Below are positions 1-11,900 of a stretch of DNA of 40,864 nucleotides, in pieces. Every line of letters begins with the position of its first letter. Position 1 is the first letter of the stretch. This DNA is from an uncultured Clostridium sp. (GTDB taxonomy: Bacteria > Bacillota > Clostridia > TANB77 > CAG-508). Location of the stretch: assembly GCA_946500615.1 (NCBI GenBank), contig CAMMWP010000015.1:1-40864 (forward strand), in the 5' to 3' direction. Under the pieces are notes generated by a model. The model was not told the DNA's origin. It ran no database searches and saw nothing but the letters and a program-made list of their open reading frames with translations. The position numbers were made by a program, and so were the translations under genes.

Positions 1-205
1 CGACTTATATATAAGAATTTCTAAAACGATTCCGGTCGCATTCGAACCTTAAAAACTCTACCATATGGCTCCCTAAAAATGGGAAGGTCTGAACTTGCAA
101 CAAATATACATATTTTCAAATAAATGGCTTTAAACACTTGATAAAAAAAGATTTTAGTGATATAGTAACAAAGTGAAAAAATAAACTTAGGAGGACCGAT
201 AAACA

Positions 206-2950
206 ATGGGATTATTTAAAACATATAGTGAAAAAGAAGTAAAAAGGATAAAGCCATTAGTTACTAAAATCAATGCACTTGAAGAAGAGATGGGAAAATT
301 AAGTGATAGTGAATTAAGAGGAAAAACAGAATACTTTAAAAAACAATTATCAGAAGGAAAAACATTAGATGATATATTACCAGAAGCCTATGCAGTCGTT
401 AGAGAAGCTTCAAAAAGAGTTTTAGGAATGAGACATTTTGATGTGCAATTAATTGGTGGTATCATTTTACATCAAGGTAGAATTGCCGAAATGAAAACAG
501 GAGAAGGAAAGACATTAGTTGCCACTTTACCAGTATACCTAAATGCACTAGAGGGAAAAGGTGTTCACGTTATTACTGTCAATGACTACCTAGCAAAAAG
601 AGATAGTGAATGGATGGGAAAACTTTATAAATTTTTAGGGCTATCTGTTGGGCTAGTAATAGCTGGAATGGAACCTAAAGCAAAACAAGAAGCATACAAT
701 GCTGATGTAACATATGGTACAAATAACGAATTTGGATTTGATTATCTAAGAGATAATATGGTTATTTATAAAGACCAATTAGTACAAAGAGGATTACATT
801 ATGCCATTGTCGATGAGATAGACAGTATTTTAATTGATGAAGCAAGAACACCACTGATTATTTCAGGAAGAGCGAATGAATCATCTGACTTATACAAAAA
901 GGCAGATAATTTTGTTAGAAGATTAACACCAAAAGTTATTGTAGAAGAAGATGTAAAAAATTATGAACAAGCAGAAGATAACGAAAAATATGATTATATT
1001 GTAGACTTAAAAGCAAAATCTGCATCATTGACACAAAAAGGTATTAAAAAAGCAGAAGAAGCATTTGAACTAGAAAACTTCAACGACTTAGAAAATTCAA
1101 CATTAGTACATCATGTTAACCAAGCTTTAAGAGCATATGGTGTTATGAAGAAAGACATAGACTATATCGTAAAAGATGGGGAAGTATTAATTGTTGACGA
1201 ATTTACAGGTCGTATCATGTATGGAAGAAGATATAACAACGGATTACACCAAGCAATTGAAGCAAAAGAACATGTTAAAATTGCAGATGAATCTAAGACA
1301 TTAGCAACAATTACATTCCAAAATTACTTTAGAATGTATGACAAATTATCTGGTATGACAGGTACAGCTATGACAGAAGAAGCAGAATTTGAAGAAATTT
1401 ATAATTTAGACGTTGTAGAAATACCAACGAATAAGCCAATGATCCGTAAGGATGAAAATGATATTATTTATAAAAATGAAAATGCAAAATTTAGAGCAAT
1501 AGTAAAAAGTATAAAAGAAAGTCATGAAAAAGGACAACCTGTTCTAGTAGGTACAGTTTCCATTGAAAAATCTGAAAAATTAAGTAAATTACTAAAACAA
1601 GAAGGCATTAAGCATGAAGTATTAAATGCAAAATATCATGAAAAAGAAGCTGAAATTGTTGCACAAGCTGGTAAGTTTGGTGCAGTAACCATTGCAACAA
1701 ACATGGCAGGACGTGGTACAGATATTATTTTAGGTGGAAATAGCGAATTTTTAGCAAAAGAAGAAATGAGAAGAAAGAAAATGCCTCATGAACTAATTGA
1801 AGAAGCAAACACCTATTATGAAACAGATAATGAAGACATTTTAAATGCTAGAAAAGAATTTAAAAACTTAGTTAATAAGTATGAAGAACAAATTAAAGAA
1901 GAAAAACAAAAAGTTATTGATGCTGGCGGATTAAAAATTATCGGAACAGAAAGACATGAGTCTAGAAGAATTGATAATCAGTTAAGAGGGCGTTCTGGAC
2001 GTCAAGGAGATATTGGTGAATCTAAATTCTATATTGCTTTAAATGATGATTTAATGAAAATTTTTGGTGGAGATACCATTACAAGAGTATATAATTCATT
2101 AGGTGCAGATGAAGATATGCCAATTGAATTAAAATTGATATCTAAAGCGGTTGAAAATGCTCAAAAGAAAGTAGAGGGTAGAAACTTTAGCATTCGTAAA
2201 AATGTCTTAAAATATGATGATGTTATGAATGCACAAAGAGAAATCATCTATGCGCAAAGACGTGAAGTTTTAGATGGCGAAAATATCCATGATAGCATCA
2301 TAGATATGGTAAACTCTGTAGCAGATGCAATTGTTCATATGTATGTAGAACCAGAAACAAATGAAGTAAATGTAGAAGCATTAAATCAAGATATTTTAAA
2401 TACATATGGAATTGATATGTTTTCATATATAAAAGAGCATATTTCTAATCCAGAAGAAATTTCAAAAGAACTTGTAAAACAGGCAAATGCAAAATATGTA
2501 GAAAAAGAAGTTCAAGTTGGCGCTGAACAAATGAGAGAACTTGAAAGAATCGTTATGTTAAAAGTTGTTGATGAAAAATGGATGAACCATATCGATAGTA
2601 TGGATGAATTAAAAAATGGTATTGGTCTTCGTGCATATGGACAACAAGATCCTGTTGTTAAATACAGAATCGAAGGTATGGATATGTTTGAAGAAATGAT
2701 TTCAGATATAAAAGTAGATGTGACTAAAATTTTAATGAATATTCGTGCACAAGGAGAAACAAAAAGACAAGAAACTGTTAAAATTACTGGAGCAGCATTA
2801 GAAGCTATTCATAGTGTTGACGGTGGTTCAAAAATTGGAACAGATGTTGACAGAACGATTAGAAATGATGGTCCAAAGGTAGGAAGAAATGATCCATGCC
2901 CATGTGGAAGTGGTAAGAAATACAAGAATTGTTGTGGTAAAAATCAATAA
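206..2950 (+). CDS. secA: Preprotein translocase ATPase SecA
   Basis: Full-length 914 aa ORF with [59 protein letters not shown] and a C-terminal zinc-binding [14 protein letters not shown] tail; RBS aggagg upstream. Confidence 0.98.
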   Translation: MGLFKTYSEKEVKRIKPLVTKINALEEEMGKLSDSELRGKTEYFKKQLSEGKTLDDILPEAYAVVREASKRVLGMRHFDVQLIGGIILHQGRIAEMKTGEGKTLVATLPVYLNALEGKGVHVITVNDYLAKRDSEWMGKLYKFLGLSVGLVIAGMEPKAKQEAYNADVTYGTNNEFGFDYLRDNMVIYKDQLVQRGLHYAIVDEIDSILIDEARTPLIISGRANESSDLYKKADNFVRRLTPKVIVEEDVKNYEQAEDNEKYDYIVDLKAKSASLTQKGIKKAEEAFELENFNDLENSTLVHHVNQALRAYGVMKKDIDYIVKDGEVLIVDEFTGRIMYGRRYNNGLHQAIEAKEHVKIADESKTLATITFQNYFRMYDKLSGMTGTAMTEEAEFEEIYNLDVVEIPTNKPMIRKDENDIIYKNENAKFRAIVKSIKESHEKGQPVLVGTVSIEKSEKLSKLLKQEGIKHEVLNAKYHEKEAEIVAQAGKFGAVTIATNMAGRGTDIILGGNSEFLAKEEMRRKKMPHELIEEANTYYETDNEDILNARKEFKNLVNKYEEQIKEEKQKVIDAGGLKIIGTERHESRRIDNQLRGRSGRQGDIGESKFYIALNDDLMKIFGGDTITRVYNSLGADEDMPIELKLISKAVENAQKKVEGRNFSIRKNVLKYDDVMNAQREIIYAQRREVLDGENIHDSIIDMVNSVADAIVHMYVEPETNEVNVEALNQDILNTYGIDMFSYIKEHISNPEEISKELVKQANAKYVEKEVQVGAEQMRELERIVMLKVVDEKWMNHIDSMDELKNGIGLRAYGQQDPVVKYRIEGMDMFEEMISDIKVDVTKILMNIRAQGETKRQETVKITGAALEAIHSVDGGSKIGTDVDRTIRNDGPKVGRNDPCPCGSGKKYKNCCGKNQ

Positions 2951-3000
2951 TATCAAGGGTTACAGGATATAAACGAATGTATAAGATATAGTAAAAATAG

Positions 3001-3095
3001 CATTTTGACATCCATTTGACATCGAAAATTGAAATTTTGGATGTCAAAGATTGAAAACCTTTGATACAAGCTGATTATAGCCTCGATGTCAAAAT
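3001..3095. repeat. Four copies of a 9-bp motif TTGACATCS: two direct (3005-3013, 3016-3024) and two inverted (3039-3047, 3084-3092), between secA and the integrase
   Basis: ttgacatcc, ttgacatcg, ggatgtcaa and cgatgtcaa read directly from the sequence. Confidence 0.7.
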
Positions 3096-3177
3096 TAATT
3101 ATAGTTAAAAGAGTTAAACATTTTATATGGGTAGCTCTTTTTATTTACCAAATAAAATTTTTAGGAGGTAATTAACT

Positions 3178-4458
3178 ATGGTTAATGTTAGAAAAAGAGG
3201 AAAAGGGTATCAATATTATTTTGAAATTGCCCCAGTAAATGGCAAAAGAAAACAGCAGGTCAAATCGGGTTTTAAAACTAAAAAGGAGGCAGAAGAAGCA
3301 GGAATAAAAGCATATAATGAATATAATCAAACAGGTCATTCATTTACACCTGCGACAATATCGTATAGTGATTATTTAGATTATTGGTTAGAAAATTATT
3401 GTCATATTAATCTTAAATATCATACTATACAAGCATATACAAATATTATAAAAAATCATATTAAACCAAGATTAGGTTTTTATAGATTAGCCCAAATTAC
3501 TACATCTACATTACAAGAATTTATGAATAATATTTATGTTGAAAAAGCATTTTCAAAAAATTTTTTAAAAAATATACTAAAAGTATTAAAGACATCTTTT
3601 GGATATGCTGCTAATGTTGTAGGATTCATAAAAGAAAATCCAGCTAAAAATGTAACCTTACCTAAATATGATATTCCAGACAAAGATCCGGCACATATCT
3701 TTACAAACGAAGAAATAAATATGATGTTACAAAGATTTAAAAATAATCATGCTATGTATTATGCTATTCTAACAGCATACTGTACTGGATTAAGAGCAGC
3801 AGAACTTTTTGCTTTGACATGGGATGATATAGATTTTGAAAGGAAAACACTAACAGTTAATAAGAATATATTAAAAAAGAACCAAAGTGGTGCAACACAT
3901 GGTAGGCATATTAGTGGTAAAGCAACAACAGTATGGTATTTTGGTACATGTAAAACTCCTGGAAGTTATAGAACTATTGAGATTGGTGATACTCTAGTAA
4001 AAGCATTAAAAGAATATAAAGAAGAACAAGAAAGAGATAAAAAAGAATATGGTGATTTATATATGAAACATTATATTAAAGAAACTAAAAATTACTATAA
4101 TAATAAGCCTGAATATAAAATATTAAATGCCTATGCAGAATTGGATATTGCTTTAAAAGAAGTTAATTTAGTATTTGTAAAACACAATGGAGTATTTGAA
4201 GGAACAGATACTTCTAAATATCCATTTAAAGTTATTCATTATGAACTAGGAATTAATTGTAGATTTCACGATTTTAGAGAAACACATGCCACAAAACTTA
4301 TTGAAGCTGGAGCTGACATTAAAGCTATTGCTAAAAGATTAGGACATAGTAACATTAGAACTACTTATGAAATATATGTAAGAGTAACACAAAAGATGAA
4401 AACAGATACAGTAGATAAATTCGAGGACTTTGCAAATAATTTACAGTTATGTTCTTAA
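3178..4458 (+). CDS. Tyrosine recombinase / ICE integrase
   Basis: N-terminal arm-binding-like domain (RKRGKGYQYYFEIAPVNGKRKQ), core-binding domain, catalytic TGLRAAEL, HDFRETHAT, RLGHSNIRTTYEIY. Confidence 0.95.
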   Translation: MVNVRKRGKGYQYYFEIAPVNGKRKQQVKSGFKTKKEAEEAGIKAYNEYNQTGHSFTPATISYSDYLDYWLENYCHINLKYHTIQAYTNIIKNHIKPRLGFYRLAQITTSTLQEFMNNIYVEKAFSKNFLKNILKVLKTSFGYAANVVGFIKENPAKNVTLPKYDIPDKDPAHIFTNEEINMMLQRFKNNHAMYYAILTAYCTGLRAAELFALTWDDIDFERKTLTVNKNILKKNQSGATHGRHISGKATTVWYFGTCKTPGSYRTIEIGDTLVKALKEYKEEQERDKKEYGDLYMKHYIKETKNYYNNKPEYKILNAYAELDIALKEVNLVFVKHNGVFEGTDTSKYPFKVIHYELGINCRFHDFRETHATKLIEAGADIKAIAKRLGHSNIRTTYEIYVRVTQKMKTDTVDKFEDFANNLQLCS

Positions 4459-4541
4459 AAGTTGTTATTGAAATAATATCTAACAAGTTTATTTTCTCCT
4501 AATAGAATTGAAGGTATGATAGAAAGGGGGAAAAAATAAAT

Positions 4542-5354
4542 TTGAATGAAGAAAATAAGATTGGATATTATGCAGTTATACCAGCTACTATTTTATTTAA
4601 TAAAGATTTAAAAGCAAATGAAAAGTTATTATATGCAATAATAACAATACTTTCAAATAAAGAAGGATATTGCTTTGCTTCAAATTCTTATTTGAGTAGC
4701 TTATTAAATGCACAGCCACATACAATATCAAAATGGGTATCTCATTTAAAAGAATGTGGTTTTGTATGTTTAGATATGATAAAAAATGAAAAGGGAGAAA
4801 TTATCCAACGAAGAATTTATCCAAATGACACACCCTATACGATAAATAGGACATACCCCTATTCGATAAATGGGACAGAGGGTATGTCCCAAAAAGGACA
4901 ATATAATATTATAAGTAATAATAAGATAGATAGATTTTTTAATTATATTATAAACAATAAAGAGGAATTTCCAGCAGAATTTTCAAAAGTAGATTTTAAT
5001 AATATATATGAACTACTAAAGAAATATGATATGTTCTACACTAAAGATTCGTTGCAATATATAACTGGAGATAATCTTGAAAGAATAAAAATTATAGATT
5101 ATGCAATAGCATTAATTGTCAGAGATAAATTACAACACCTAACTTATAAAGTTAATAGAGATAAATTATTTAAAATATATAATGATTGTAAACTTAAAGA
5201 AGATGAATATAAAAATCAAAATAATCCAATAGAGAATTTTATAAATTATTATTATAAAAGTATTACAAACGAATTAACGAAGGATAAACAAGGTCCTTCT
5301 TTTTTTATGCCTAATAAAAATGAAATAGAAGATATAGGAGGTTACGATATATGA
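4542..5354 (+). CDS. Helix-turn-helix replication-initiator-like protein
   Basis: LKANEKLLYAIITILSNKEGYCFASNSYLSSLLNAQPHTISKWVSHLKECGFV resembles HTH_36-type initiator N-termini; RBS gaaagggg; likely TTG start. Confidence 0.6.
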   Translation: MNEENKIGYYAVIPATILFNKDLKANEKLLYAIITILSNKEGYCFASNSYLSSLLNAQPHTISKWVSHLKECGFVCLDMIKNEKGEIIQRRIYPNDTPYTINRTYPYSINGTEGMSQKGQYNIISNNKIDRFFNYIINNKEEFPAEFSKVDFNNIYELLKKYDMFYTKDSLQYITGDNLERIKIIDYAIALIVRDKLQHLTYKVNRDKLFKIYNDCKLKEDEYKNQNNPIENFINYYYKSITNELTKDKQGPSFFMPNKNEIEDIGGYDI

Positions 5355-5866
5355 TAAATATATTTGAAAAATACAACAGATTAACTGATGAAGAAAAGGA
5401 AAATCTAGAAGATCTATATATAGTTCATCAGTTATTTAAACAACTAGAGAATTTTCACAAATTGGATTTGAATTTATTAGAGAAAAAGATATTATTTAAG
5501 AAAGCTAAAGAATGTTTTAATGTTAGTAATATAGATATTAAAGAAATAATTAAAAGGCTATTTGAAATATTAGAATGTGTAGATAAAACAATTTGTGATA
5601 TTGATGATTTGGATTTAGAAGAATTAATTGATCTAATATCTAATAAAGATACTGACTTTAAGAAAATAGAACCTAAAAAAGATATTATATTTGCAATAGC
5701 AACAACTAAATTCTATTGTTTATTATTAAAATATGAAGGTCAATATATGTTAATATGTGAAAAAGATAATGGTACTCAATATCAAAGAAAATTTAAGAGT
5801 AAAGATGATTTAGGTTTTTATATAGCAAGAAAGTTTTTACAGGAACATGGAGAGTTATTTATATAA
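5351..5866 (+). CDS. Hypothetical ICE protein
   Basis: Intact ORF overlapping both neighbours in an operon-like arrangement. Confidence 0.6.
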   Translation: MINIFEKYNRLTDEEKENLEDLYIVHQLFKQLENFHKLDLNLLEKKILFKKAKECFNVSNIDIKEIIKRLFEILECVDKTICDIDDLDLEELIDLISNKDTDFKKIEPKKDIIFAIATTKFYCLLLKYEGQYMLICEKDNGTQYQRKFKSKDDLGFYIARKFLQEHGELFI

Positions 5867-6281
5867 ATCAGGAATAAAGAAAATTGAGTATTATTTGAAA
5901 AAATATAATTTATTAGAACTAAAAATAAGTAAATTAGTAGATGAAACAGATAATCAAGATTATAAACAAACTTATAATATATGGATAAAAAATAAAAGTA
6001 GTAGTTTAGAAGATGAAGCAATACGTAATATTGAACTTGAACAAAGAATATATAAAGTTAGAAAATGGCAGAAATTAATAAGTTTAGTTTTGAATCAATA
6101 TAAGATAAAAGATAAAGAAAAATATAAATTTATTTGTTTGAAGTATTTTAAAAAACTAACACCTATAAAAATAAAAGAAATAATGAATTTAGATTTTAAT
6201 AAACAAGAAGATTTAAGACTTGAAATATTAAATTATATATTAGCTGTTGCAATAAAGAAAAATATGTTAAGGGAGGTGTAA
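5847..6281 (+). CDS. Hypothetical protein, possible RinA/ArpU-like transcriptional activator
   Basis: Helical protein with KYKFICLKYFKKLTPIKIKEIMNLDF (sigma-region-4-like); family assignment tentative. Confidence 0.4.
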   Translation: MESYLYKSGIKKIEYYLKKYNLLELKISKLVDETDNQDYKQTYNIWIKNKSSSLEDEAIRNIELEQRIYKVRKWQKLISLVLNQYKIKDKEKYKFICLKYFKKLTPIKIKEIMNLDFNKQEDLRLEILNYILAVAIKKNMLREV

Positions 6282-6294
6282 AATTGTCTTTGGA

Positions 6295-7011
6295 ATGAAA
6301 AAAATAATAATTACAATTATAATAATTTGTATAATCGTTTTATTAATTATAGGTTATTTGTTATTAAAAGATTATTTAGAATATGGTTCTAATAACAAAG
6401 ATATAGAAGATTTGATAGATGAAGTATTTATAGATAATTCAACAGAAAAAAAAAGTAAAATAGATTGGGAATATTTAAAATCAATAAATGAAGATATTAT
6501 AGCTTGGATTGAAATAGAAGGAACACAAATTAATTATCCGATATTAAAAGATAATGGAAATTTGTATTATTTAAAACATAATTATTTAAAAAAATACAAT
6601 AGTAATGGATCTATTTTTACTTTAGATAAACAACCTTTTGAAGATTGCGAAACTTTATTATATGGTCATAATATGAGGAATGATACAATGTTTTCTTTAT
6701 TAGGAAATTATCTTGATAAAGATTTTTTATTTGCACATCAAAAAATAAATATTTATACACCTACTTGTGATTATGAAGGAATTATATTTAGTGCATATTC
6801 AATAGGAATAGAAAAGGAAAAAAGTAATATATCTAATTTGAACTATGAAGAAAGAATTGAATATTATAAAAATTCAAGTAAAATACAAACTAATAATGTA
6901 GATATTACTGATAAGATAATTAAATTATCAACCTGTTCTTATATAAATAGTAAAACAAGACCAACAGACCAAAGATATTATATTATTGCAACACTAAATA
7001 AAATAAATTAA
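6295..7011 (+). CDS. Class B sortase
   Basis: N-terminal TM helix; INYPILKDNGNLYYLKHNYLKKYNSNGSIFTL, LLYGHNMRNDTMFSLL (His), KLSTCSY (Cys), DQRYYIIA (Arg). Confidence 0.92.
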   Translation: MKKIIITIIIICIIVLLIIGYLLLKDYLEYGSNNKDIEDLIDEVFIDNSTEKKSKIDWEYLKSINEDIIAWIEIEGTQINYPILKDNGNLYYLKHNYLKKYNSNGSIFTLDKQPFEDCETLLYGHNMRNDTMFSLLGNYLDKDFLFAHQKINIYTPTCDYEGIIFSAYSIGIEKEKSNISNLNYEERIEYYKNSSKIQTNNVDITDKIIKLSTCSYINSKTRPTDQRYYIIATLNKIN

Positions 7012-7041
7012 CAAAAAGGAAGGTGATGTGTAATATAAATT

Positions 7042-7230
7042 ATGTTAAAGAAAATATTAAACAAAATACAAAAATTTGAAATGCAAAAACAAACTAAACT
7101 AGATAAAATTGCAGAAATTAAATTAGAGATTGATGATTTAGATTCAAAACTAAAAAAATTATATACATTTAAAAAGGAATATGAAAAATTAGAAAATAAT
7201 TCAACAGAATTTTTAAATAGTCTAAAGTGA
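7042..7230 (+). CDS. Small coiled-coil hypothetical protein
   Basis: 62 aa ORF with RBS ggaaggtgatg, within the operon. Confidence 0.5.
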   Translation: MLKKILNKIQKFEMQKQTKLDKIAEIKLEIDDLDSKLKKLYTFKKEYEKLENNSTEFLNSLK

Positions 7231-7238
7231 GGTGATTT

Positions 7239-7799
7239 ATGACCGATAAAGAACAGGAGATTTTAAGTTTATATTTAAAAGATTTACGAAAGAAAAGAAT
7301 TATAATAGTATTAATTCTAGTATGTATAATTATAATTGGTGTTGCATCTATTAAAAAATATGTACTATCAAGTAATGAAAATGTAATGCTAGATGAGAAT
7401 ATTACAAACGAAAATACAATAAGTGAAACTGAAAAGACAACTAAAAATGAAAATATTATTAAAAAAACAGAAGAAAGTGAAAAAGAAAAACAAGAAGAAA
7501 CACAAGAAACAAAAGAAACAGAAGAAGAAATTAATACAGAAGTTCAAATAAAAGAAATAGAAAAAGAAAATAAAAAAGCAGATAATTCTAATTCAAATAA
7601 TAAACAAGAAGAACAAAAAACAGAGAAAACATCTTCAAAACCTTCTAGTAAAGACTTTTTATTTACTGATGGATATACTATGGAAAATGTAACACAAGCA
7701 GCACAAGATTATTTAACTTCTAGTGGATATGCAGGAGAATGTACCCCAATACAAGATAGTGAAGGAGTATATTTGGGAATGAGAGTAACTTTTTATTAA
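7239..7799 (+). CDS. Membrane-anchored protein with low-complexity E/K/T/N linker and small C-terminal domain
   Basis: RBS gaggtg; TM helix IIIVLILVCIIIIGVASI, then Glu/Lys/Thr/Asn-rich linker, then DGYTMENVTQAAQDYLTSSGYAGECTPIQDSEGVYLGMRVTFY. Confidence 0.65.
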   Translation: MTDKEQEILSLYLKDLRKKRIIIVLILVCIIIIGVASIKKYVLSSNENVMLDENITNENTISETEKTTKNENIIKKTEESEKEKQEETQETKETEEEINTEVQIKEIEKENKKADNSNSNNKQEEQKTEKTSSKPSSKDFLFTDGYTMENVTQAAQDYLTSSGYAGECTPIQDSEGVYLGMRVTFY

Positions 7800-7866
7800 A
7801 CTTTTATTAAAAAGGGCTGACAAATTTAGAAGAGCACGTTATTATTAAATTAAGAGGTGATCTTGT

Positions 7867-8814
7867 ATGAAAAAGAAAATTATTATTATAAGTTTAGTCA
7901 TAGCATTTATAATTAGTGTCATTATAATAGGTTTTTATATATACATTGATTATAGAGATTCTAAAATTTCTTTGATAAATGAAAGTATAGAGATTGAATA
8001 TGGAGAAAGTTATAATCCTAGTATAAATGATTTGATAGATATGAATAAATTTGATTTTATTAATTTAGAGAAAATAAGTGTAAATAATGAAATAACAATT
8101 AATAATGAAAAAGGTTATGCAGAAGTTGGAGAATATTCTATTCATGTTTATTACAAAGATTTAGATTTAGCACAAAAGGTTATAATTAAAGATTCTATTT
8201 CTCCAGAAATAAATGTTAGTGAAAAAATTGAATTACCTTATAATACAGACTTAACTAACTATGATTTTAGTGAATACATAAAAATTACTGATTTGTCAGA
8301 AACAAAAGAATATAATATTAATTTTTCTAATGTGAACAAAGAATTACCAGGAGAATATATTGCAATAGTAGAGGTAGAGGATATTTATAATAATAAATCA
8401 CAAAAAGAGTTTAAAATTATTATACAAGAAAAAATTGAAGAAAAAGTAGAAAAAGAAATACCTTCAACAAAAGATACAAAGATAACTTCTAATCAAAATA
8501 AAAGCCCAAATAGTAAATCAACAAAAAATGATAGTAATTCTCAAAAAAATACTAATAATCAAGAAAATATAACTAAAGAAAATACAAACAATTCGCAAAG
8601 TGATACACAATTAGATCAAAGCGATTTGAGTTATTGGTGTATAGAGGGAGGAAGCCATCATATTGCAGGAGATGGCACTAACGAACATGGATATTATAAA
8701 ACTTGGGAAGATGCTCATAAGGCTTTTGAAGATTATACAAAAGGTTGGGCATCAGTTCAATATAAAATAAGTCAGTGTGGTTGTGGATTATTCTATTTTT
8801 GGGCAATACAATAA
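7867..8814 (+). CDS. Membrane-anchored surface protein with DUF5011-like Ig fold, Ser/Asn/Lys linker and Cys-containing C-terminal domain
   Basis: TM helix, beta-rich middle with ELPGEYIAIVEVEDIYNNKSQKEFKIII, C-terminus YWCIEGGSHHIAGDGTNEHGYYKTWEDAHKAFEDYTKGWASVQYKISQCGCGLFYFWAIQ. Confidence 0.6.
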   Translation: MKKKIIIISLVIAFIISVIIIGFYIYIDYRDSKISLINESIEIEYGESYNPSINDLIDMNKFDFINLEKISVNNEITINNEKGYAEVGEYSIHVYYKDLDLAQKVIIKDSISPEINVSEKIELPYNTDLTNYDFSEYIKITDLSETKEYNINFSNVNKELPGEYIAIVEVEDIYNNKSQKEFKIIIQEKIEEKVEKEIPSTKDTKITSNQNKSPNSKSTKNDSNSQKNTNNQENITKENTNNSQSDTQLDQSDLSYWCIEGGSHHIAGDGTNEHGYYKTWEDAHKAFEDYTKGWASVQYKISQCGCGLFYFWAIQ

Positions 8815-8836
8815 ATAATAATTAAATAAAAAATAT

Positions 8837-8880
8837 AAAAGAACTTTAATAATAGCAAAAGCTAATGTTAAAGTTCTTTT
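8837..8880 (+). terminator. Intrinsic terminator
   Basis: aaaagaacttta ... taaagttctttt inverted repeat followed by a T-run. Confidence 0.75.
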
Positions 8881-8906
8881 TGTATTTAGGAAAGGATTGA
8901 TAAAAA

Positions 8907-11900
8907 ATGAAAAGTAAAACAAAAAAATTAATGTCAATAATTTGTTTAATACTAATTTTATTAACAACTTTACCATTACAAACTTTTGCAGCTTTTATAA
9001 CAGATATTAATTCAAATGCAAGGTTTGGTGTTATTTCAGGAAGTTTAGCAAATTATGGGCATGAACTCCATTATGCAGACTATGATGGAACGAGATATTT
9101 GGTGTTTTGTACTCAATATGGAAAAACGAGTCCAAATGGTGGAGATTACACATATAATGGAGATTTTATAGTTCATTATAAAAATAACTTGCCACAATAT
9201 GAAAAAATTGCAGAAATGATTTATTTTGGATATACAATGAATTATGGATATGGTCTTCCAACAAGTACAGAAGCAATTCGAGCAGCTTGTTGTACGCAAC
9301 AATGGGTATGGGAATATATACATAATAATATAGATGGTAGTATAAGTGTACCATCAAGAAGTAGTTGGAATGGAAACTATATGTCAACAGGACATTTAGC
9401 AGATTGGACAGCTAGAACAGAACAATATTATAACTTATATCATGGAAATACATCATTTAATGGAACAACAAACAAGGCTACAATAGGACAAAGTACAACA
9501 TTGAAAGATACAACTGGAAGATTAGCATCATATCAATCATTTAATCAAAATATAAATGGAGTAACTTTTAGCCATAATCAAGGAAGTAATGATTTAACAA
9601 TAACTGTTGATAGCAATTGTACTGCAGATAGTGTAACTTTTAATTCAAGAGATTTTGGACTATATCAACTAATGCCAAATGGAAAACAATATGATAGTTC
9701 AACAATGTCAAACTATGTATATTTTGAATTTACATCAGGAGCAGTTCAAAATGTAATGTTTTCAAATTATGTGGATCCATCTGCATTTAGTGTAACTGTT
9801 GAAATAGAATATGGAAATGCTTTAGTAATAAAAACAAATGCTAATGGAGATACTTTAGCAGGCTGTACTTTTGAATTATACAAAGATGAAAATTGTACTC
9901 AAAAAGTTAGAACAGGAACATCAGATTCTAATGGAAATATTTATTTTAAAAGATTAGCACCTGGAACTTACTATGTTAAAGAAACAAAAGTACCAGAAGG
10001 ATATTTACTAGATAATACGGTTCAAAAAGTAGAAGTTAATGTAAATGAAACAACAGAAATATCCTTCAAAAATTATGAGCCAACAGGAGAACTTAAACTA
10101 ATAAAAACAGATAGAGAAACAGGCAGAGAAAATAGAATTGATGGAACAAGTCATCATGGAGATGCTACATTAGATGGAACAGAATATACATTATATGCAA
10201 AAGAAGATATATATAATGTAGCAAAAACGGTTAAATATTTTTCAAAAGATGAAAGAATTGCAACTTTTAAATTTAATGGTAATGGAATACCAACAATAAA
10301 TATAACAACCAAAAGTGAAACTGCAAAATTAACGATAGATAAAGAAACATTAAAAGGATTACCAATGGGAAATTATTATGCAAAAGAAACTAATGTAACA
10401 GAAGGATATTTACAAGATGAAGAAATACATTCAATAACTTTCAAATATAAAGATATGAATACAAAAGTAATTAAATTGGAAGATACTTTTACAAATTTAG
10501 TTAAGAAAGCAAAATTTGAAGTTATAAAAATTTCTTCAATAGAAAATACAACAGCACCAGTTATTGAAGGAGCAGAATTTACTGCAATACTTACAAAATA
10601 TGTTGACTATTATGGAAGTTTTGATGAGGCATTAAAACATTTAGATGAGTTCGCCGAAGATGAATATTCTATATTTAAAACAGATAAAAACGGACATGGT
10701 ATATCAGGATTACTAGCTTATGGAAAATATACAGTAAATGAAACATATTGTCCAAGTGATAGGATAAATCCAGTTCAAGAGTTTTATATAGATATAAATG
10801 AAAATAGTGATGGTGTTATAAAAGAAGTAGTAGAAAATGATACACCTTTCCAAAGTTATATAAAGCTAGTGAAAATAGATAAAAAAACAGAAAAAACAGT
10901 TACCTTTTCAAATACAACTTTTTCATTATATAAACTAAATGAAGAAACAAATGAATGGGAAAGAGTTTCTTGCAAATTAGGAAAAGAAAGTTTTGATAAA
11001 TGGACAACAGATGAAAATGGTATTGCCTATACAGAAACAAAACTAGATGCAGGAACATATAAAGTAGCTGAAATTGTAGTTCCAGATGGTTTTTTACAAT
11101 TAGAAGAAGAATGTACTTTCGAAATAAGTAGAAGTAATGAAACATTAGAATATGATAAAGATTATGATGCATATATAACAGTAAATATAAAAAATGAACA
11201 ACCAACAGGAACTTTAATAGTAGACAAGTCTGTTGCAGTAAGAGAAGATATAGATACATCATTAATAAATAATATTGAAGATTTATCAGGAATTGAATTT
11301 AAGCTAACAGCTAAAGAAAATATTATAGATATGGCAGATGGAAGTATAATCTATGAAAAAGGCAAAGAAGTAAAAAGATTTAATTTAGATAAAGATGGAA
11401 ATTATACTTTAAGCAATTTGCCACTAGGAGAATACCAATTACAAGAAACAAAAACATTAGATGGGTTAGTATTAAATGAAACTATTTATGATGTAGTATT
11501 TACTCAAAAAGACTTAACAACAAAAGTATATGAAGAAAAGAAAGAAATTTCAAATGATACAACAGTATTTGAATTTTCAAAAACAGATATTACTGGAGAT
11601 AAAGAATTAGAAGGAGCAAAATTACAAGTTATTGATAAAAACGGAAATATTATTGATGAATGGATATCAGGTAATAAGACACACAAAATTGAAGGTTTAA
11701 AAGTTGGAGAAACATATATTTTAAGAGAGCAAATTACACCAGAAGATTATGTGAAAGCAACAGATATAGAATTTAAAGTAGAAAATACAAATAAGGTACA
11801 GAAAGTAACAATGATTGACAAAATCGTTGATATGAGCAAAGTTGATATTGGTGGAAATGAAATAGAAGGTGCAAAAATGCAAGTTTTAGATCATGAAGGC

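Noticed and set aside
1-206. Relatively GC-rich stretch upstream of secA with minus-strand ORF ending FREPYGRVFKVRMRPESF and a ttcgaa T-loop-like string
   Set aside because: The T-arm does not fold (no pairing around ttcgaat) and the ORF has no recognisable family; insufficient for tRNA or gene calls.
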